DNA of 5,418 bases from Flavobacteriaceae bacterium UBA6268 (GTDB lineage: Bacteria; Bacteroidota; Bacteroidia; Flavobacteriales; Flavobacteriaceae), in the NCBI GenBank assembly GCA_002440705.1, contig DJVA01000070.1:1-5418 (forward strand), given 5' to 3'. The position numbers and the translations under genes were made by a program. Position 1 is the stretch's first letter; each line of letters opens with the position of its first letter. The notes under the pieces were generated by a model. That model did no database searches, had not been told where the DNA came from, and saw only the letters and a program-made list of their open reading frames with translations. Positions 1-5,418 of the stretch are shown piece after piece.

Positions 1-288
1 ATTGCAAAGTACCCAGAAGTACGACGGGATTTTGCCTTATTACTGGATCAAAATGTCTCTTTTGATGCCGTATATAAATTAGCTAAGCAAACCGAAAAGC
101 AACTGCTCAAATCCGTGAACCTTTTTGATGTGTATGAGGGTAAAAATCTACCGCAAGGCAAGAAAAGTTATGCGGTGAGCTTTACACTTCAAGACGAGAA
201 TAAAACCCTTACCGATAAGCAAATAAACAAAGTCATGAAAGGGTTACAATCGGCTTTTGAAACGCAATTGGGTGCCGAATTGAGATAA
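1..288 (+). CDS. pheT: Phenylalanine--tRNA ligase beta subunit, C-terminal fragment (5' end outside window)
   Basis: This is the last 95 codons of an open frame entering from the left edge and ending at TAA 286-288. The translation is the ferredoxin-fold anticodon-binding (FDX-ACB) domain that closes bacterial PheT. It opens with the family pattern YPEVRRDFALLLD, followed by LFDVYEG, then KKSYAVSFTLQD and the KTLTD..I.K.M helix, and ends in LGAELR, as PheT proteins usually do. In the alpha2-beta2 enzyme this domain contacts the tRNA-Phe anticodon region while the alpha subunit charges the tRNA with phenylalanine in the cytoplasm. The catalytic, B3/B4 editing and N-terminal tRNA-binding domains must lie upstream of the window. 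The stop is intact and I see no frameshift. The identification rests on motif recognition over one domain, but that pattern is very characteristic. Confidence 0.93.
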   Translation: MAKYPEVRRDFALLLDQNVSFDAVYKLAKQTEKQLLKSVNLFDVYEGKNLPQGKKSYAVSFTLQDENKTLTDKQINKVMKGLQSAFETQLGAELR

Positions 289-306
289 AATTTCAGAGAA
301 ATTTTG

Positions 307-339
307 TAACTTTAGGAAATCACTTCTAAAGTTATTTTT
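307..339 (+). terminator. A/T-rich stem-loop plus T run between pheT and the DUF2007 gene
   Basis: A perfect 9-bp inverted repeat has arms TAACTTTAG (307-315) and CTAAAGTTA (326-334) around a 10-base loop, followed at once by TTTTT (335-339). The shape is that of an intrinsic terminator for pheT, although the stem has only two G-C pairs and would be weak. The run of T ends directly against the ATG at 340. The left arm also reads TAACTTTA, one mismatch from the Bacteroidota -7 element TAnnTTTG, so the same bases may hold the downstream gene's promoter. A TTG at 280-282 is a possible -33 element, but its 24-base spacing is longer than usual. Confidence 0.45.
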
Positions 340-570
340 ATGTTCGATTCAGAATATGTTAAAGTTTTTGCGGGCAATCTCATTGATTCCGAAAATGTTA
401 TCCAAAATCTTGAAGAAGCTGGAATTGAACCTATTGTGAAAAACACCAGTTTAGGCATCAATGCAGCTTTGGCCACTGATTATCAAGACCTCAGGGAAAT
501 TTATGTTCACGAAACGGAAGTTGCTCAAGCAACGTCTATTATTGAAGGAACTTTTCCTAAGGCCAACTAA
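340..570 (+). CDS. DUF2007-family small protein (putative signal-transducing protein)
   Basis: A 76-residue protein with no signal peptide, membrane segment or cysteine. It fits the DUF2007 pattern: an opening strand (YVKVFAGNLIDSE, residues 6-18), a helix carrying NVIQNLEEAGIEPIVKN (19-35) and a closing strand plus helix (EIYVHETEVAQATSIIEGTF, 53-72). The family adopts a small ferredoxin-like alpha/beta fold. It is often labelled 'putative signal transducing protein', but no biochemical role is established that I can name. ATG 340 is the only sensible start, because the DUF2007 core begins within a few residues of it, and there is no Shine-Dalgarno motif, as is normal in Bacteroidota. Its TAA (568-570) overlaps the stop of the opposing ABC-F gene. 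It lies 51 bases after pheT on the same strand, so read-through transcription from pheT is possible if the intervening hairpin is leaky. Confidence 0.8.
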   Translation: MFDSEYVKVFAGNLIDSENVIQNLEEAGIEPIVKNTSLGINAALATDYQDLREIYVHETEVAQATSIIEGTFPKAN

Positions 571-2192
571 GCCGTTACAGAATACATTTTGTCCCGCAAC
601 TCCTTAATTTTAGGGTCTTCCATGTATTCATCAAACGTCATGTAACGATCAATAATACCATTGGGGGTTAATTCTATAACTCTATTGGCAACTGTTTGGG
701 CAAACTCGTGGTCATGTGTTGTAAACAGCACAGTTCCTTTGAAGTTTTTAAGCGAATTGTTGAAAGCCGTAATCGATTCCAAATCCAAGTGGTTGGTGGG
801 CTCGTCCAACAATACCACATTGGCGCGGAGCATCATCATCCGGCTCAACATACACCGTACTTTCTCCCCCCCGGAAAGCACAATGCATTTTTTCAATGCC
901 TCTTCCCCACTAAAAAGCATTTTACCGAGGAAGCCCCTAATGTACACTTCCTCCTTTTCTTCTTCGGTCTTGGCCCATTGCCGCAACCAATCTACCAAGT
1001 TCATTTGGTTCTGAAAGAAAGTGCTATTGTCCAATGGCAAATAACTTTGGATGGTAGTTATCCCCCATTGGAATTTTCCAGAATCGGGTTTTTGGTTTTC
1101 CGTAATGATTTCATAAAAAGCGGTGGTGGCTCGAGAATCCTTGGAATAAACGACTACTTTGTCACCCTTCGCCAAATTGAGGTCCACATCCTTAAAAAGT
1201 ACTTCTCCTTCCAATGAAGCAGAAAGTCCCTCCACGTGAAGGATTTGGTCGCCAGCTTCGCGTTCGCGTTCAAAAATAATGGCCGGGTACCTTCGGCTTG
1301 AAGGTTTTATCTCGTCTACATTCAATCGTTCCAACATCTTTTTCCTGGAAGTAGCCTGCTTGCTTTTGGCAACATTGGCACTGAATCGCTGGATAAATTC
1401 CTGAAGTTCTTTTCGCTTTTCATCGGCCTTTTTGTTTTGCTGGGCACGTTGGCGTGCTGCAAGCTGACTGCTTTCATACCAAAACGTGTAGTTTCCGCTG
1501 AAATGGTTGATTTTCCCAAAATCGATATCACTGATGTGTGTACATACCGCATCCAAAAAGTGACGGTCGTGCGAAACCACAATCACACAATTTTCATAAT
1601 TTCCAAGAAATTGCTCCAACCATGCAATGGTCTCATAGTCCAAGTCGTTGGTGGGCTCGTCCATAATTAATACATCAGGGTTTCCAAAAAGAGCCTGGGC
1701 CAACAAGACCCTTACCTTTTGTTTCCCGTCCAAATCCTTCATTAAGCTATAATGCAATTCTTCCTTGATTCCTAAATTTGAAAGCAACGCTGCAGCATCA
1801 CTATCGGCATTCCAACCATCCATCTCCTCGTAGGCTACTTGCAATTCTCCAATACGTTCTGCATTGGCATCACTGTAGTCTTCATACAATTTGTCAATTT
1901 CCGTTTTAATGGCGAAGAGTTCTTTATTGCCACGTACCACCGATTCCAATACCGGAAATTCATCATAGGCATTGTGATCTTGTTCCAACACCGACATGCG
2001 CTTCCCGGGTTCTAAATGTACGTGTCCCGAGGTGGGTTCTTGCTTACCAGACAGAATTTTCAAAAAAGTAGACTTTCCCGCACCGTTAGCACCAATAATC
2101 CCATAGCAATTTCCCTTAACAAATTGGGTGTTCACTTCATCAAACAAAATCCGTTTGCCAAACTGAACCGATAAATTTGAAACCGAAAGCAT
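567..2192 (-). CDS. ybiT: ABC-F family ATPase, YbiT/YkpA-like ribosome-associated translation factor
   Basis: A 541-residue protein with two ABC domains and no membrane segment, the layout of ABC-F proteins that bind the ribosomal E site and act on stalled or initiating ribosomes. Domain 1 has Walker A GANGAGKST (34-42), a degenerate signature LDGKQ (154-158), Walker B LIMDEPTND (E179) and H-loop H208. A charged helical linker (about 236-320) is the P-site tRNA-interaction region; it contains the SKQATSR stretch I recall from E. coli YbiT. Domain 2 has an intact signature LSGGE (439-443), Walker B LLDEPTNH (E464) and H-loop H493, but its Walker A position reads S-K-D-S-R-A-T-T (350-357), without the glycines or the lysine. 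Length and N-terminus (MLSVSNLSVQFG) match YbiT/YkpA rather than EttA or Uup, and support ATG 2192. The short linker argues against an antibiotic-resistance ABC-F. Stop is TAG. The subfamily is inferred from remembered sequences. Confidence 0.9.
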   Translation of the reverse strand: MLSVSNLSVQFGKRILFDEVNTQFVKGNCYGIIGANGAGKSTFLKILSGKQEPTSGHVHLEPGKRMSVLEQDHNAYDEFPVLESVVRGNKELFAIKTEIDKLYEDYSDANAERIGELQVAYEEMDGWNADSDAAALLSNLGIKEELHYSLMKDLDGKQKVRVLLAQALFGNPDVLIMDEPTNDLDYETIAWLEQFLGNYENCVIVVSHDRHFLDAVCTHISDIDFGKINHFSGNYTFWYESSQLAARQRAQQNKKADEKRKELQEFIQRFSANVAKSKQATSRKKMLERLNVDEIKPSSRRYPAIIFEREREAGDQILHVEGLSASLEGEVLFKDVDLNLAKGDKVVVYSKDSRATTAFYEIITENQKPDSGKFQWGITTIQSYLPLDNSTFFQNQMNLVDWLRQWAKTEEEKEEVYIRGFLGKMLFSGEEALKKCIVLSGGEKVRCMLSRMMMLRANVVLLDEPTNHLDLESITAFNNSLKNFKGTVLFTTHDHEFAQTVANRVIELTPNGIIDRYMTFDEYMEDPKIKELRDKMYSVTA

Positions 2193-2214
2193 ACAACAGT
2201 ATTTAAATTTGCCG

Positions 2215-2222
2215 CAAAAGTA
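2215..2222 (-). promoter_or_regulatory. Candidate -7 promoter element for the ABC-F gene
   Basis: Read on the minus strand this is TACTTTTG, an exact match to the Bacteroidota -7 consensus TAnnTTTG. It would place the transcription start roughly 10-15 bases before the ATG at 2192, giving a short A/T-rich leader. The nearest upstream TTTG (plus-strand 2248-2251) is 25 bases away, longer than the usual gap of about 19-20, so the -33 box is doubtful. An identical octamer lies before the transaldolase gene. Confidence 0.5.
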
Positions 2223-2288
2223 GCCATTTCAGAGGGATAATGGAAACCAAATTGCTTTAAAAATACTTTAACGCGTCATTAACAGAAA

Positions 2289-2299
2289 TCGACGGTCGA
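2289..2299. repeat. Short palindrome in the divergent promoter region
   Basis: TCGAC (2289-2293), one central G, then GTCGA (2295-2299) form a perfect 11-base interrupted palindrome that is G/C-rich compared with its surroundings. It lies just upstream of the candidate -7 element at 2305-2312, between where the -33 and -7 boxes of the lipoprotein gene would be, so it could be an operator half-site pair. No matching copy was noticed elsewhere in the window, and chance cannot be excluded. Confidence 0.2.
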
Positions 2300-2304
2300 G
2301 TCTT

Positions 2305-2312
2305 TATTTTTG
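2305..2312 (+). promoter_or_regulatory. Candidate -7 promoter element for the lipoprotein gene
   Basis: TATTTTTG exactly matches the Bacteroidota -7 consensus TAnnTTTG. Transcription would start near 2319, about ten bases before the GTG at 2330. No TTG or TTTG is found at the expected -33 distance (around 2280-2285), so the promoter may be weak or activator-dependent. Confidence 0.45.
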
Positions 2313-2329
2313 CTAAGACTAATAGTACA

Positions 2330-3745
2330 GTGCGATTGATTAAACACATACCCTTACTTTTCATTACGGTATTTACTTTGCTTTCCTGCAACTCCCATGA
2401 AGGAAAAAAAACCTGTGGCAGTGCTTGGATTGGAGGCGAAATCGTGAATCCTAAGTTGGACTATGTGATTATTTCCCACAACCGCAACCCCATCGATACA
2501 GTTAAACTGGACGATTCCAACTTCTTCAAATACCAAATCAAACAAGTAGACCCCGGTATCTATTTTTTCAGTCATTTTGAGTTCCAAGCGCTTTATGTAG
2601 AACCTGGCGACAGTATTATGTTGCGCGTAAATACCATTGAGTTTGACGAATCCTTATCGTATTCAGGACGTGGCGCCGAAAAGAACAATTTTCTGATGGA
2701 GCTCTTTCTCCTGAATGAGGAAGTAGACGATTTGATGCCTTCTTTTTACAATCTCTCGCCCAGTGATTTTGAAGAAAAAATGGATTCTGTGCGTGACAAT
2801 CGCATGCAACAATTTCATGAATTCAAAGACCAGTATGAAGCGTCCAAAGGATTTGAGGAAACGGTAATGGCCGCTGTGGATTACAGTATTTATTCCAAGA
2901 AAGAACTGTACATCTCCGCCAATGCCAAAAAGCAAGTGTATGACGAGAGCATTGAAATCCCCGAGAGTTTCTTTGCTTTTAGAAAGGACATCGATCTAGG
3001 AAATGAATCCTTGCGCAACTACTATCCCTATTACCGATGTTTGGGGTATTACCTAGACAACCTGTCATTTGATACTTACAAAGGGAAAGCCCCGTTCGAC
3101 CGGCTTTCTTTTGTGCATAATGTGAACAAGTTACACCTTATTGATAGCCTTATTACGAATGACTCGCTCAAAAATAGTTTGTTGCGTAATTCTGTAGGCA
3201 GGTACCTCTTGAATGGCGATAATGCCGAAGAAGAGGCCCAGATGTTGGATCTATTCAAAAAAATGAATACCAACCTTTCCTACCAGAAAGAAATTTCCAA
3301 TTTGACGGAAGCCACCATGAAGCTTACCCCAGGAAATTCGGTTCCGAATGTAATGTTGCTTACTACCGACAATACCGTGAAGGACCTTCACACCATCATC
3401 AAAAAACCTACGGTTCTTTACTTTTGGTCCTTGCAGTCCATCAAGCACTACCGAAAAATACATACAAGGGCCAGCGAATTGCGCAGTAAATATCCTGAAT
3501 TCGACTTTATAGGCATCAATGTAGACAGCCATTTCAAAAAATGGTTACGGGTGGTAAAAAACTCCGGATATGCACCCCTAATGGAATACCAATTCGAAAA
3601 TTTTGACGATGCCGAAATGAAATTGTTGGTAAATTCTGTCAACAAATCCATGATAGTAGATTCCAAAGGAAAAATCCTGGATGGCAATACCAATATTTTC
3701 AGTATTGACATTGAACAGCAACTATTGGGTTACATCAACCAATAA
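2330..3745 (+). CDS. Lipoprotein with N-terminal beta domain and redox-inactive thioredoxin-like (TlpA-type) C-terminal domain
   Basis: A 471-residue envelope protein. Residues 1-19 form a lipoprotein signal peptide (R2 and K5, then a hydrophobic core) ending in lipobox L-L-S-C with acylated C20. The following residues lack the acidic surface-export motif described for Bacteroidota, so a periplasm-facing anchor is more likely. Residues about 31-115 resemble the DUF4369-type beta domain found before TlpA-like thioredoxins in this phylum. About 116-330 is a charged helical region. Residues about 334-471 show the thioredoxin fold: GNSVPNV, PTVLYFW, DFIGINVD, IVDSKGKIL. The position of CxxC reads S370-I-K-H373, and the domain has no cysteine at all, so disulfide exchange is not possible there. 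The start is GTG 2330: the only other in-frame candidate nearby is TTG 2336, an in-frame stop lies at 2258-2260, and GTG gives a well-proportioned signal peptide. Function is unknown; a structural or binding role is inferred. Confidence 0.8.
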   Translation: MRLIKHIPLLFITVFTLLSCNSHEGKKTCGSAWIGGEIVNPKLDYVIISHNRNPIDTVKLDDSNFFKYQIKQVDPGIYFFSHFEFQALYVEPGDSIMLRVNTIEFDESLSYSGRGAEKNNFLMELFLLNEEVDDLMPSFYNLSPSDFEEKMDSVRDNRMQQFHEFKDQYEASKGFEETVMAAVDYSIYSKKELYISANAKKQVYDESIEIPESFFAFRKDIDLGNESLRNYYPYYRCLGYYLDNLSFDTYKGKAPFDRLSFVHNVNKLHLIDSLITNDSLKNSLLRNSVGRYLLNGDNAEEEAQMLDLFKKMNTNLSYQKEISNLTEATMKLTPGNSVPNVMLLTTDNTVKDLHTIIKKPTVLYFWSLQSIKHYRKIHTRASELRSKYPEFDFIGINVDSHFKKWLRVVKNSGYAPLMEYQFENFDDAEMKLLVNSVNKSMIVDSKGKILDGNTNIFSIDIEQQLLGYINQ

Positions 3746-3753
3746 CAAAATCC

Positions 3754-3766
3754 GAAGGCCCCCTTC
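3754..3766. terminator. Small hairpin between two convergent genes
   Basis: GAAGG (3754-3758), a three-base C loop and CCTTC (3762-3766) can form a 5-bp stem in the 26-base gap between the convergent lipoprotein and transaldolase genes. Read on the minus strand it is followed by GGATTTTG, a short T run. It could serve as a minimal bidirectional terminator, but the stem is short and there is no strong T tract on the plus strand. Confidence 0.3.
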
Positions 3767-3771
3767 ACTCC

Positions 3772-4425
3772 TTAATTTCCTTTTTTATAATCGGCCAGAA
3801 ATTTTTCCAAGCCAATATCGGTAAGTGGGTGTTTCAACAAGCCTTCAATGGAAGAAAGAGGCCCTGTCATGACATCGGCCCCAATTTTGGCACATTCCAA
3901 CACGTGCATGGTATGCCTCACCGATGCCGCAAGGATTTGGGTTTGAAACCCATAGTTATCATAAATCAAACGAATTTCGGCAATGAGGTTCAATCCGTCC
4001 GTGGAAATATCATCCAACCTGCCTATAAAAGGCGACACATAAGTTGCCCCTGCTTTGGCAGCCAAAAGCGCCTGTCCCGCTGAAAATACTAGGGTACAAT
4101 TGGTGCGGATGCCGTGATCGGAAAAATATTTGATTGCCTTCACCCCTTCTTTGATCATGGGGACCTTCACTACAATCTGCGGATGCAACTCGGCAAGTTC
4201 CTCCCCTTCTTTAATAATCCCATCAAAATGGGTGGCAATTACTTCGGCAGAGACATCACCATCAACAATGTTGCAAATGGCTACATAATGTTTCAGGATG
4301 TTATCGCGACCGGTAATGCCTTCCTTGGCCATCAGGGATGGGTTGGTAGTAACACCGTCGAGTACCCCAAGGTCCTGGGCTTCGCGGATTTGGTCCAAAT
4401 TGGCGGTATCAATAAAGAATTTCAT
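3772..4425 (-). CDS. tal: Transaldolase of the FSA/TalC/MipB family (often annotated fructose-6-phosphate aldolase)
   Basis: A 217-residue cytoplasmic (beta/alpha)8 class I aldolase, the usual length for the short transaldolase subfamily. Landmarks are MKFFIDTAN (1-9), GVTTNPSL (24-31), the Schiff-base lysine K87 in IVVKVPM, TNCTLVFSAGQ (108-118), ATYVSPFIGRLDD (127-139) and ILAASVR (164-170). The likely reaction is transfer of dihydroxyacetone between sedoheptulose 7-phosphate and glyceraldehyde 3-phosphate, giving erythrose 4-phosphate and fructose 6-phosphate in the non-oxidative pentose phosphate pathway. The residue aligned with E. coli FsaA Tyr131 is F133. Published work on TalB (Phe178 to Tyr) links Phe to transaldolase and Tyr to fructose-6-phosphate aldolase activity, so transaldolase is preferred here. 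ATG 4425 begins the first beta strand directly. The gene lies 95 bases downstream of the SDR gene on the same strand and has its own promoter candidate in the gap. Stop is TAA. Confidence 0.92.
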   Translation of the reverse strand: MKFFIDTANLDQIREAQDLGVLDGVTTNPSLMAKEGITGRDNILKHYVAICNIVDGDVSAEVIATHFDGIIKEGEELAELHPQIVVKVPMIKEGVKAIKYFSDHGIRTNCTLVFSAGQALLAAKAGATYVSPFIGRLDDISTDGLNLIAEIRLIYDNYGFQTQILAASVRHTMHVLECAKIGADVMTGPLSSIEGLLKHPLTDIGLEKFLADYKKGN

Positions 4426-4449
4426 GAAGATTGTTTTGTTTTAATGGAA

Positions 4450-4480
4450 CAAAAGTACGCAAGCTTTAGCAGGTTTGAAA
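4450..4480 (-). promoter_or_regulatory. Candidate promoter for the transaldolase gene
   Basis: On the minus strand the -7 element is TACTTTTG (plus-strand 4450-4457), an exact TAnnTTTG match identical to that of the ABC-F gene. A TTTC (plus-strand 4477-4480), one base off the TTTG -33 box, lies 19 bases upstream, which is the expected spacing. Transcription would start a few bases after the -7 element, leaving a leader of about 20 bases before ATG 4425. This suggests the gene is transcribed independently of the SDR. Confidence 0.5.
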
Positions 4481-4520
4481 CGATTCCCCAAAAAGTTTCG
4501 AAGGGTTTTTTAACAAAAAA
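4474..4520. repeat. Inverted repeats in the SDR-transaldolase gap
   Basis: Two potential stem-loops fill the sequence after the SDR stop. TTTGAAAC (4474-4481) pairs with GTTTCGAA (4495-4502) across a 13-base loop, with one G-T wobble. TTTTTT (4506-4511) and AAAAAA (4515-4520) flank a 3-base loop immediately beyond the SDR stop. Either could weakly terminate SDR transcripts, but neither is followed by a T run on the minus strand. The first also overlaps the possible -33 box of the transaldolase promoter. Confidence 0.25.
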
Positions 4521-5330
4521 TCACTTCAACTTATAATGCCGCATGAGCATGCGTTCATACATCCAGTCGGGCAAGATCCGTTTAAGCGCAACGGAAAATT
4601 TCTGAAGAAAAGAACCTACCCTGTAATGCCCCTTTGGATTGGGGTTTCTGATGATGCGGTAGATTGCTTCGGCCATCACTTTGGGATCTCCCCCACGGTC
4701 TACATGGGCATTCATCATCTCCAAGGTGTCGTGGTAGACTTTTTCATAAGGCGAACCTTTTATTACGGGCGCATGATAACGTCCGGCAGCAATATTGGTT
4801 GCAAAATCGCCGGGAGCCACACTGGTCATTGCTATACCAAAAGGCTTCAGTTCCATCCGATAGGCTTCCGTAAGGAGTTCCATGGATCCTTTGGTAGCAG
4901 AATAGACCCCTCTAAAAGGAAGGCCCATGTACCCCGCAATGGATGTAATGTTGATAACAAGCCCCCCTTGCTGTTTACGCATGTAGGGCAACACGGCCCT
5001 AATCATCTCCATGGGCCCAAAAACATTGGTGTCGTATACTTTCAAAACTGCCGCTGCCGGGGTTTCCTCCAAAGGTCCCGTAATGCCCATCCCAGCATTG
5101 TTCACCAAAACATCAATCCTCCCTTCTGCTTGGATAACTTCCGAAAGGGCTTTTTCTATAGTATCGATCTGGGTTACATCCAGTGCGAGGAGCCGAAAGG
5201 GAACCGAAGATTGAATTTTTGAAGGATTGCGACTGGTGCCATATACCCGAAACCCCCTTTCGTGAAGGTAGGCTCCGATGGCTTTTCCAATTCCGGAAGA
5301 AGCACCCGTTATCAATACCACTTTATCCAT
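4521..5330 (-). CDS. Classical short-chain dehydrogenase/reductase (SDR), probably NADP(H)-dependent
   Basis: A 269-residue cytoplasmic Rossmann-fold oxidoreductase of typical classical-SDR length. The nucleotide loop TGASSGIG lies at 8-15, the adenine-ring DV at 51-52, NNAG at 77-80, and the catalytic tetrad is N102, S130, Y143 and K147 (YSATK). VAPGDFAT (171-178) is the conserved P-G turn after the catalytic core. R34, in GTSRN after the second strand, suggests preference for NADP(H) over NAD(H). The C-terminal tail (about 236-269) is basic with hydrophobic residues and an LPDWMYERMLMRHYKLK end; it could form an amphipathic helix that closes the active site or touches membrane. The sequence resembles the broad 17-beta-hydroxysteroid-dehydrogenase-like SDR group, but the substrate cannot be inferred. 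ATG 5330 starts directly at the first beta strand, with no alternative start upstream. Stop is TGA. Confidence 0.9.
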   Translation of the reverse strand: MDKVVLITGASSGIGKAIGAYLHERGFRVYGTSRNPSKIQSSVPFRLLALDVTQIDTIEKALSEVIQAEGRIDVLVNNAGMGITGPLEETPAAAVLKVYDTNVFGPMEMIRAVLPYMRKQQGGLVINITSIAGYMGLPFRGVYSATKGSMELLTEAYRMELKPFGIAMTSVAPGDFATNIAAGRYHAPVIKGSPYEKVYHDTLEMMNAHVDRGGDPKVMAEAIYRIIRNPNPKGHYRVGSFLQKFSVALKRILPDWMYERMLMRHYKLK

Positions 5331-5347
5331 AGTTAAGACCTGTGCAA

Positions 5348-5379
5348 CAAAGATGCAGTGTTCACCGATTTATTCCAAA
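5348..5379 (-). promoter_or_regulatory. Candidate promoter for the SDR gene
   Basis: On the minus strand a -33 TTTG (plus-strand 5376-5379) is followed after 20 bases by CATCTTTG (plus-strand 5348-5355), one mismatch from TAnnTTTG. Both boxes and the spacing fit the Bacteroidota promoter pattern, and the start of transcription would fall about 10 bases before the ATG at 5330. The -33 box sits at the end of a nine-base A/T homopolymer (5377-5385). Beyond it, up to 5418, nothing else is recognisable. Confidence 0.45.
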
Positions 5380-5418
5380 AAAAAATGGCAAGCTACCTAC
5401 ATCACACCGCTACGACCG

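Noticed and set aside
1122..1145. Frameshift or sequencing error as the cause of the missing second Walker A in the ABC-F gene
   Set aside because: The frame is intact on both sides with family-like residues. One alternative frame soon meets a stop and neither encodes a GxxGxGKS-like loop, so real substitution is the better reading.
661..1217. Two plus-strand open frames (117 and 173 codons) opposite the ABC-F domain 2 coding region
   Set aside because: They mirror the conserved signature and Walker B coding sequence, have low-complexity translations and no leader or promoter pattern, so they are shadows.
567..2192. Antibiotic-resistance ABC-F (Vga/Lsa/Msr type)
   Set aside because: The interdomain linker is short and YbiT-like, and the neighbours are housekeeping genes with no sign of mobility.
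4536..5222. 228-codon open frame on the plus strand inside the SDR gene
   Set aside because: It lies entirely antisense to a well-conserved SDR with every catalytic motif. Its translation is rich in His, Gly and Phe and resembles no family; it is a shadow of SDR codon use.
5385..5418. ATG at 5385 opening a plus-strand frame to the window edge, divergent from the SDR
   Set aside because: Only 11 codons are visible, with no recognisable motif; the following sequence would be needed to call a gene.
1..5418. Mobile element, CRISPR array, tRNA/rRNA gene, or defence/biosynthetic cluster
   Set aside because: No transposase or integrase motifs, terminal repeats, repeat-spacer pattern or tRNA-like sequence were seen; base composition and gene types are uniform and chromosomal.

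Overview
The window looks like ordinary chromosomal sequence from a flavobacterium (Bacteroidota), probably a marine Flavobacteriaceae member. Three things support this. Start codons lack Shine-Dalgarno motifs and sit in A/T-rich leaders. Several upstream regions carry the Bacteroidota -7 promoter element TAnnTTTG. The protein types (a YbiT-like ABC-F protein, a thioredoxin-fold lipoprotein, a DUF2007 protein) are familiar from that group. The genus cannot be fixed from this sequence alone.

Layout. Positions 1-288 hold the 3' end of pheT (phenylalanyl-tRNA synthetase beta chain) on the + strand. An A/T-rich hairpin with a T run follows, directly before a small DUF2007 gene (340-570, +). That gene converges on, and overlaps by 4 bases, a long minus-strand gene for a YbiT/YkpA-like ABC-F ribosome-associated ATPase (567-2192). 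A 137-base divergent intergenic region (2193-2329) carries a promoter candidate for each flanking gene. The next gene (2330-3745, +, GTG start) encodes a lipoprotein with a C-terminal thioredoxin fold that lacks its redox cysteines. It converges, with a 26-base gap, on a minus-strand transaldolase of the FSA/TalC family (3772-4425). Upstream of that on the same strand is a classical short-chain dehydrogenase (4521-5330). Positions 5331-5418 hold the SDR promoter region and nothing else I can support.

The genes do not form one pathway. pheT and the ABC-F protein both serve translation; the transaldolase serves the pentose phosphate pathway; the lipoprotein belongs to the cell envelope; the SDR has an unknown substrate. 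There are no RNA genes, mobile elements, CRISPR arrays or long repeats.

No new multi-gene system is visible. The two observations most worth following concern degenerate active sites. In the ABC-F protein, the second Walker A and the first signature motif are both degenerate, and both belong to the same composite ATP site, leaving one canonical and one degenerate site. In the lipoprotein, the thioredoxin CxxC is replaced by S-I-K-H and the cis-proline also seems to be missing.
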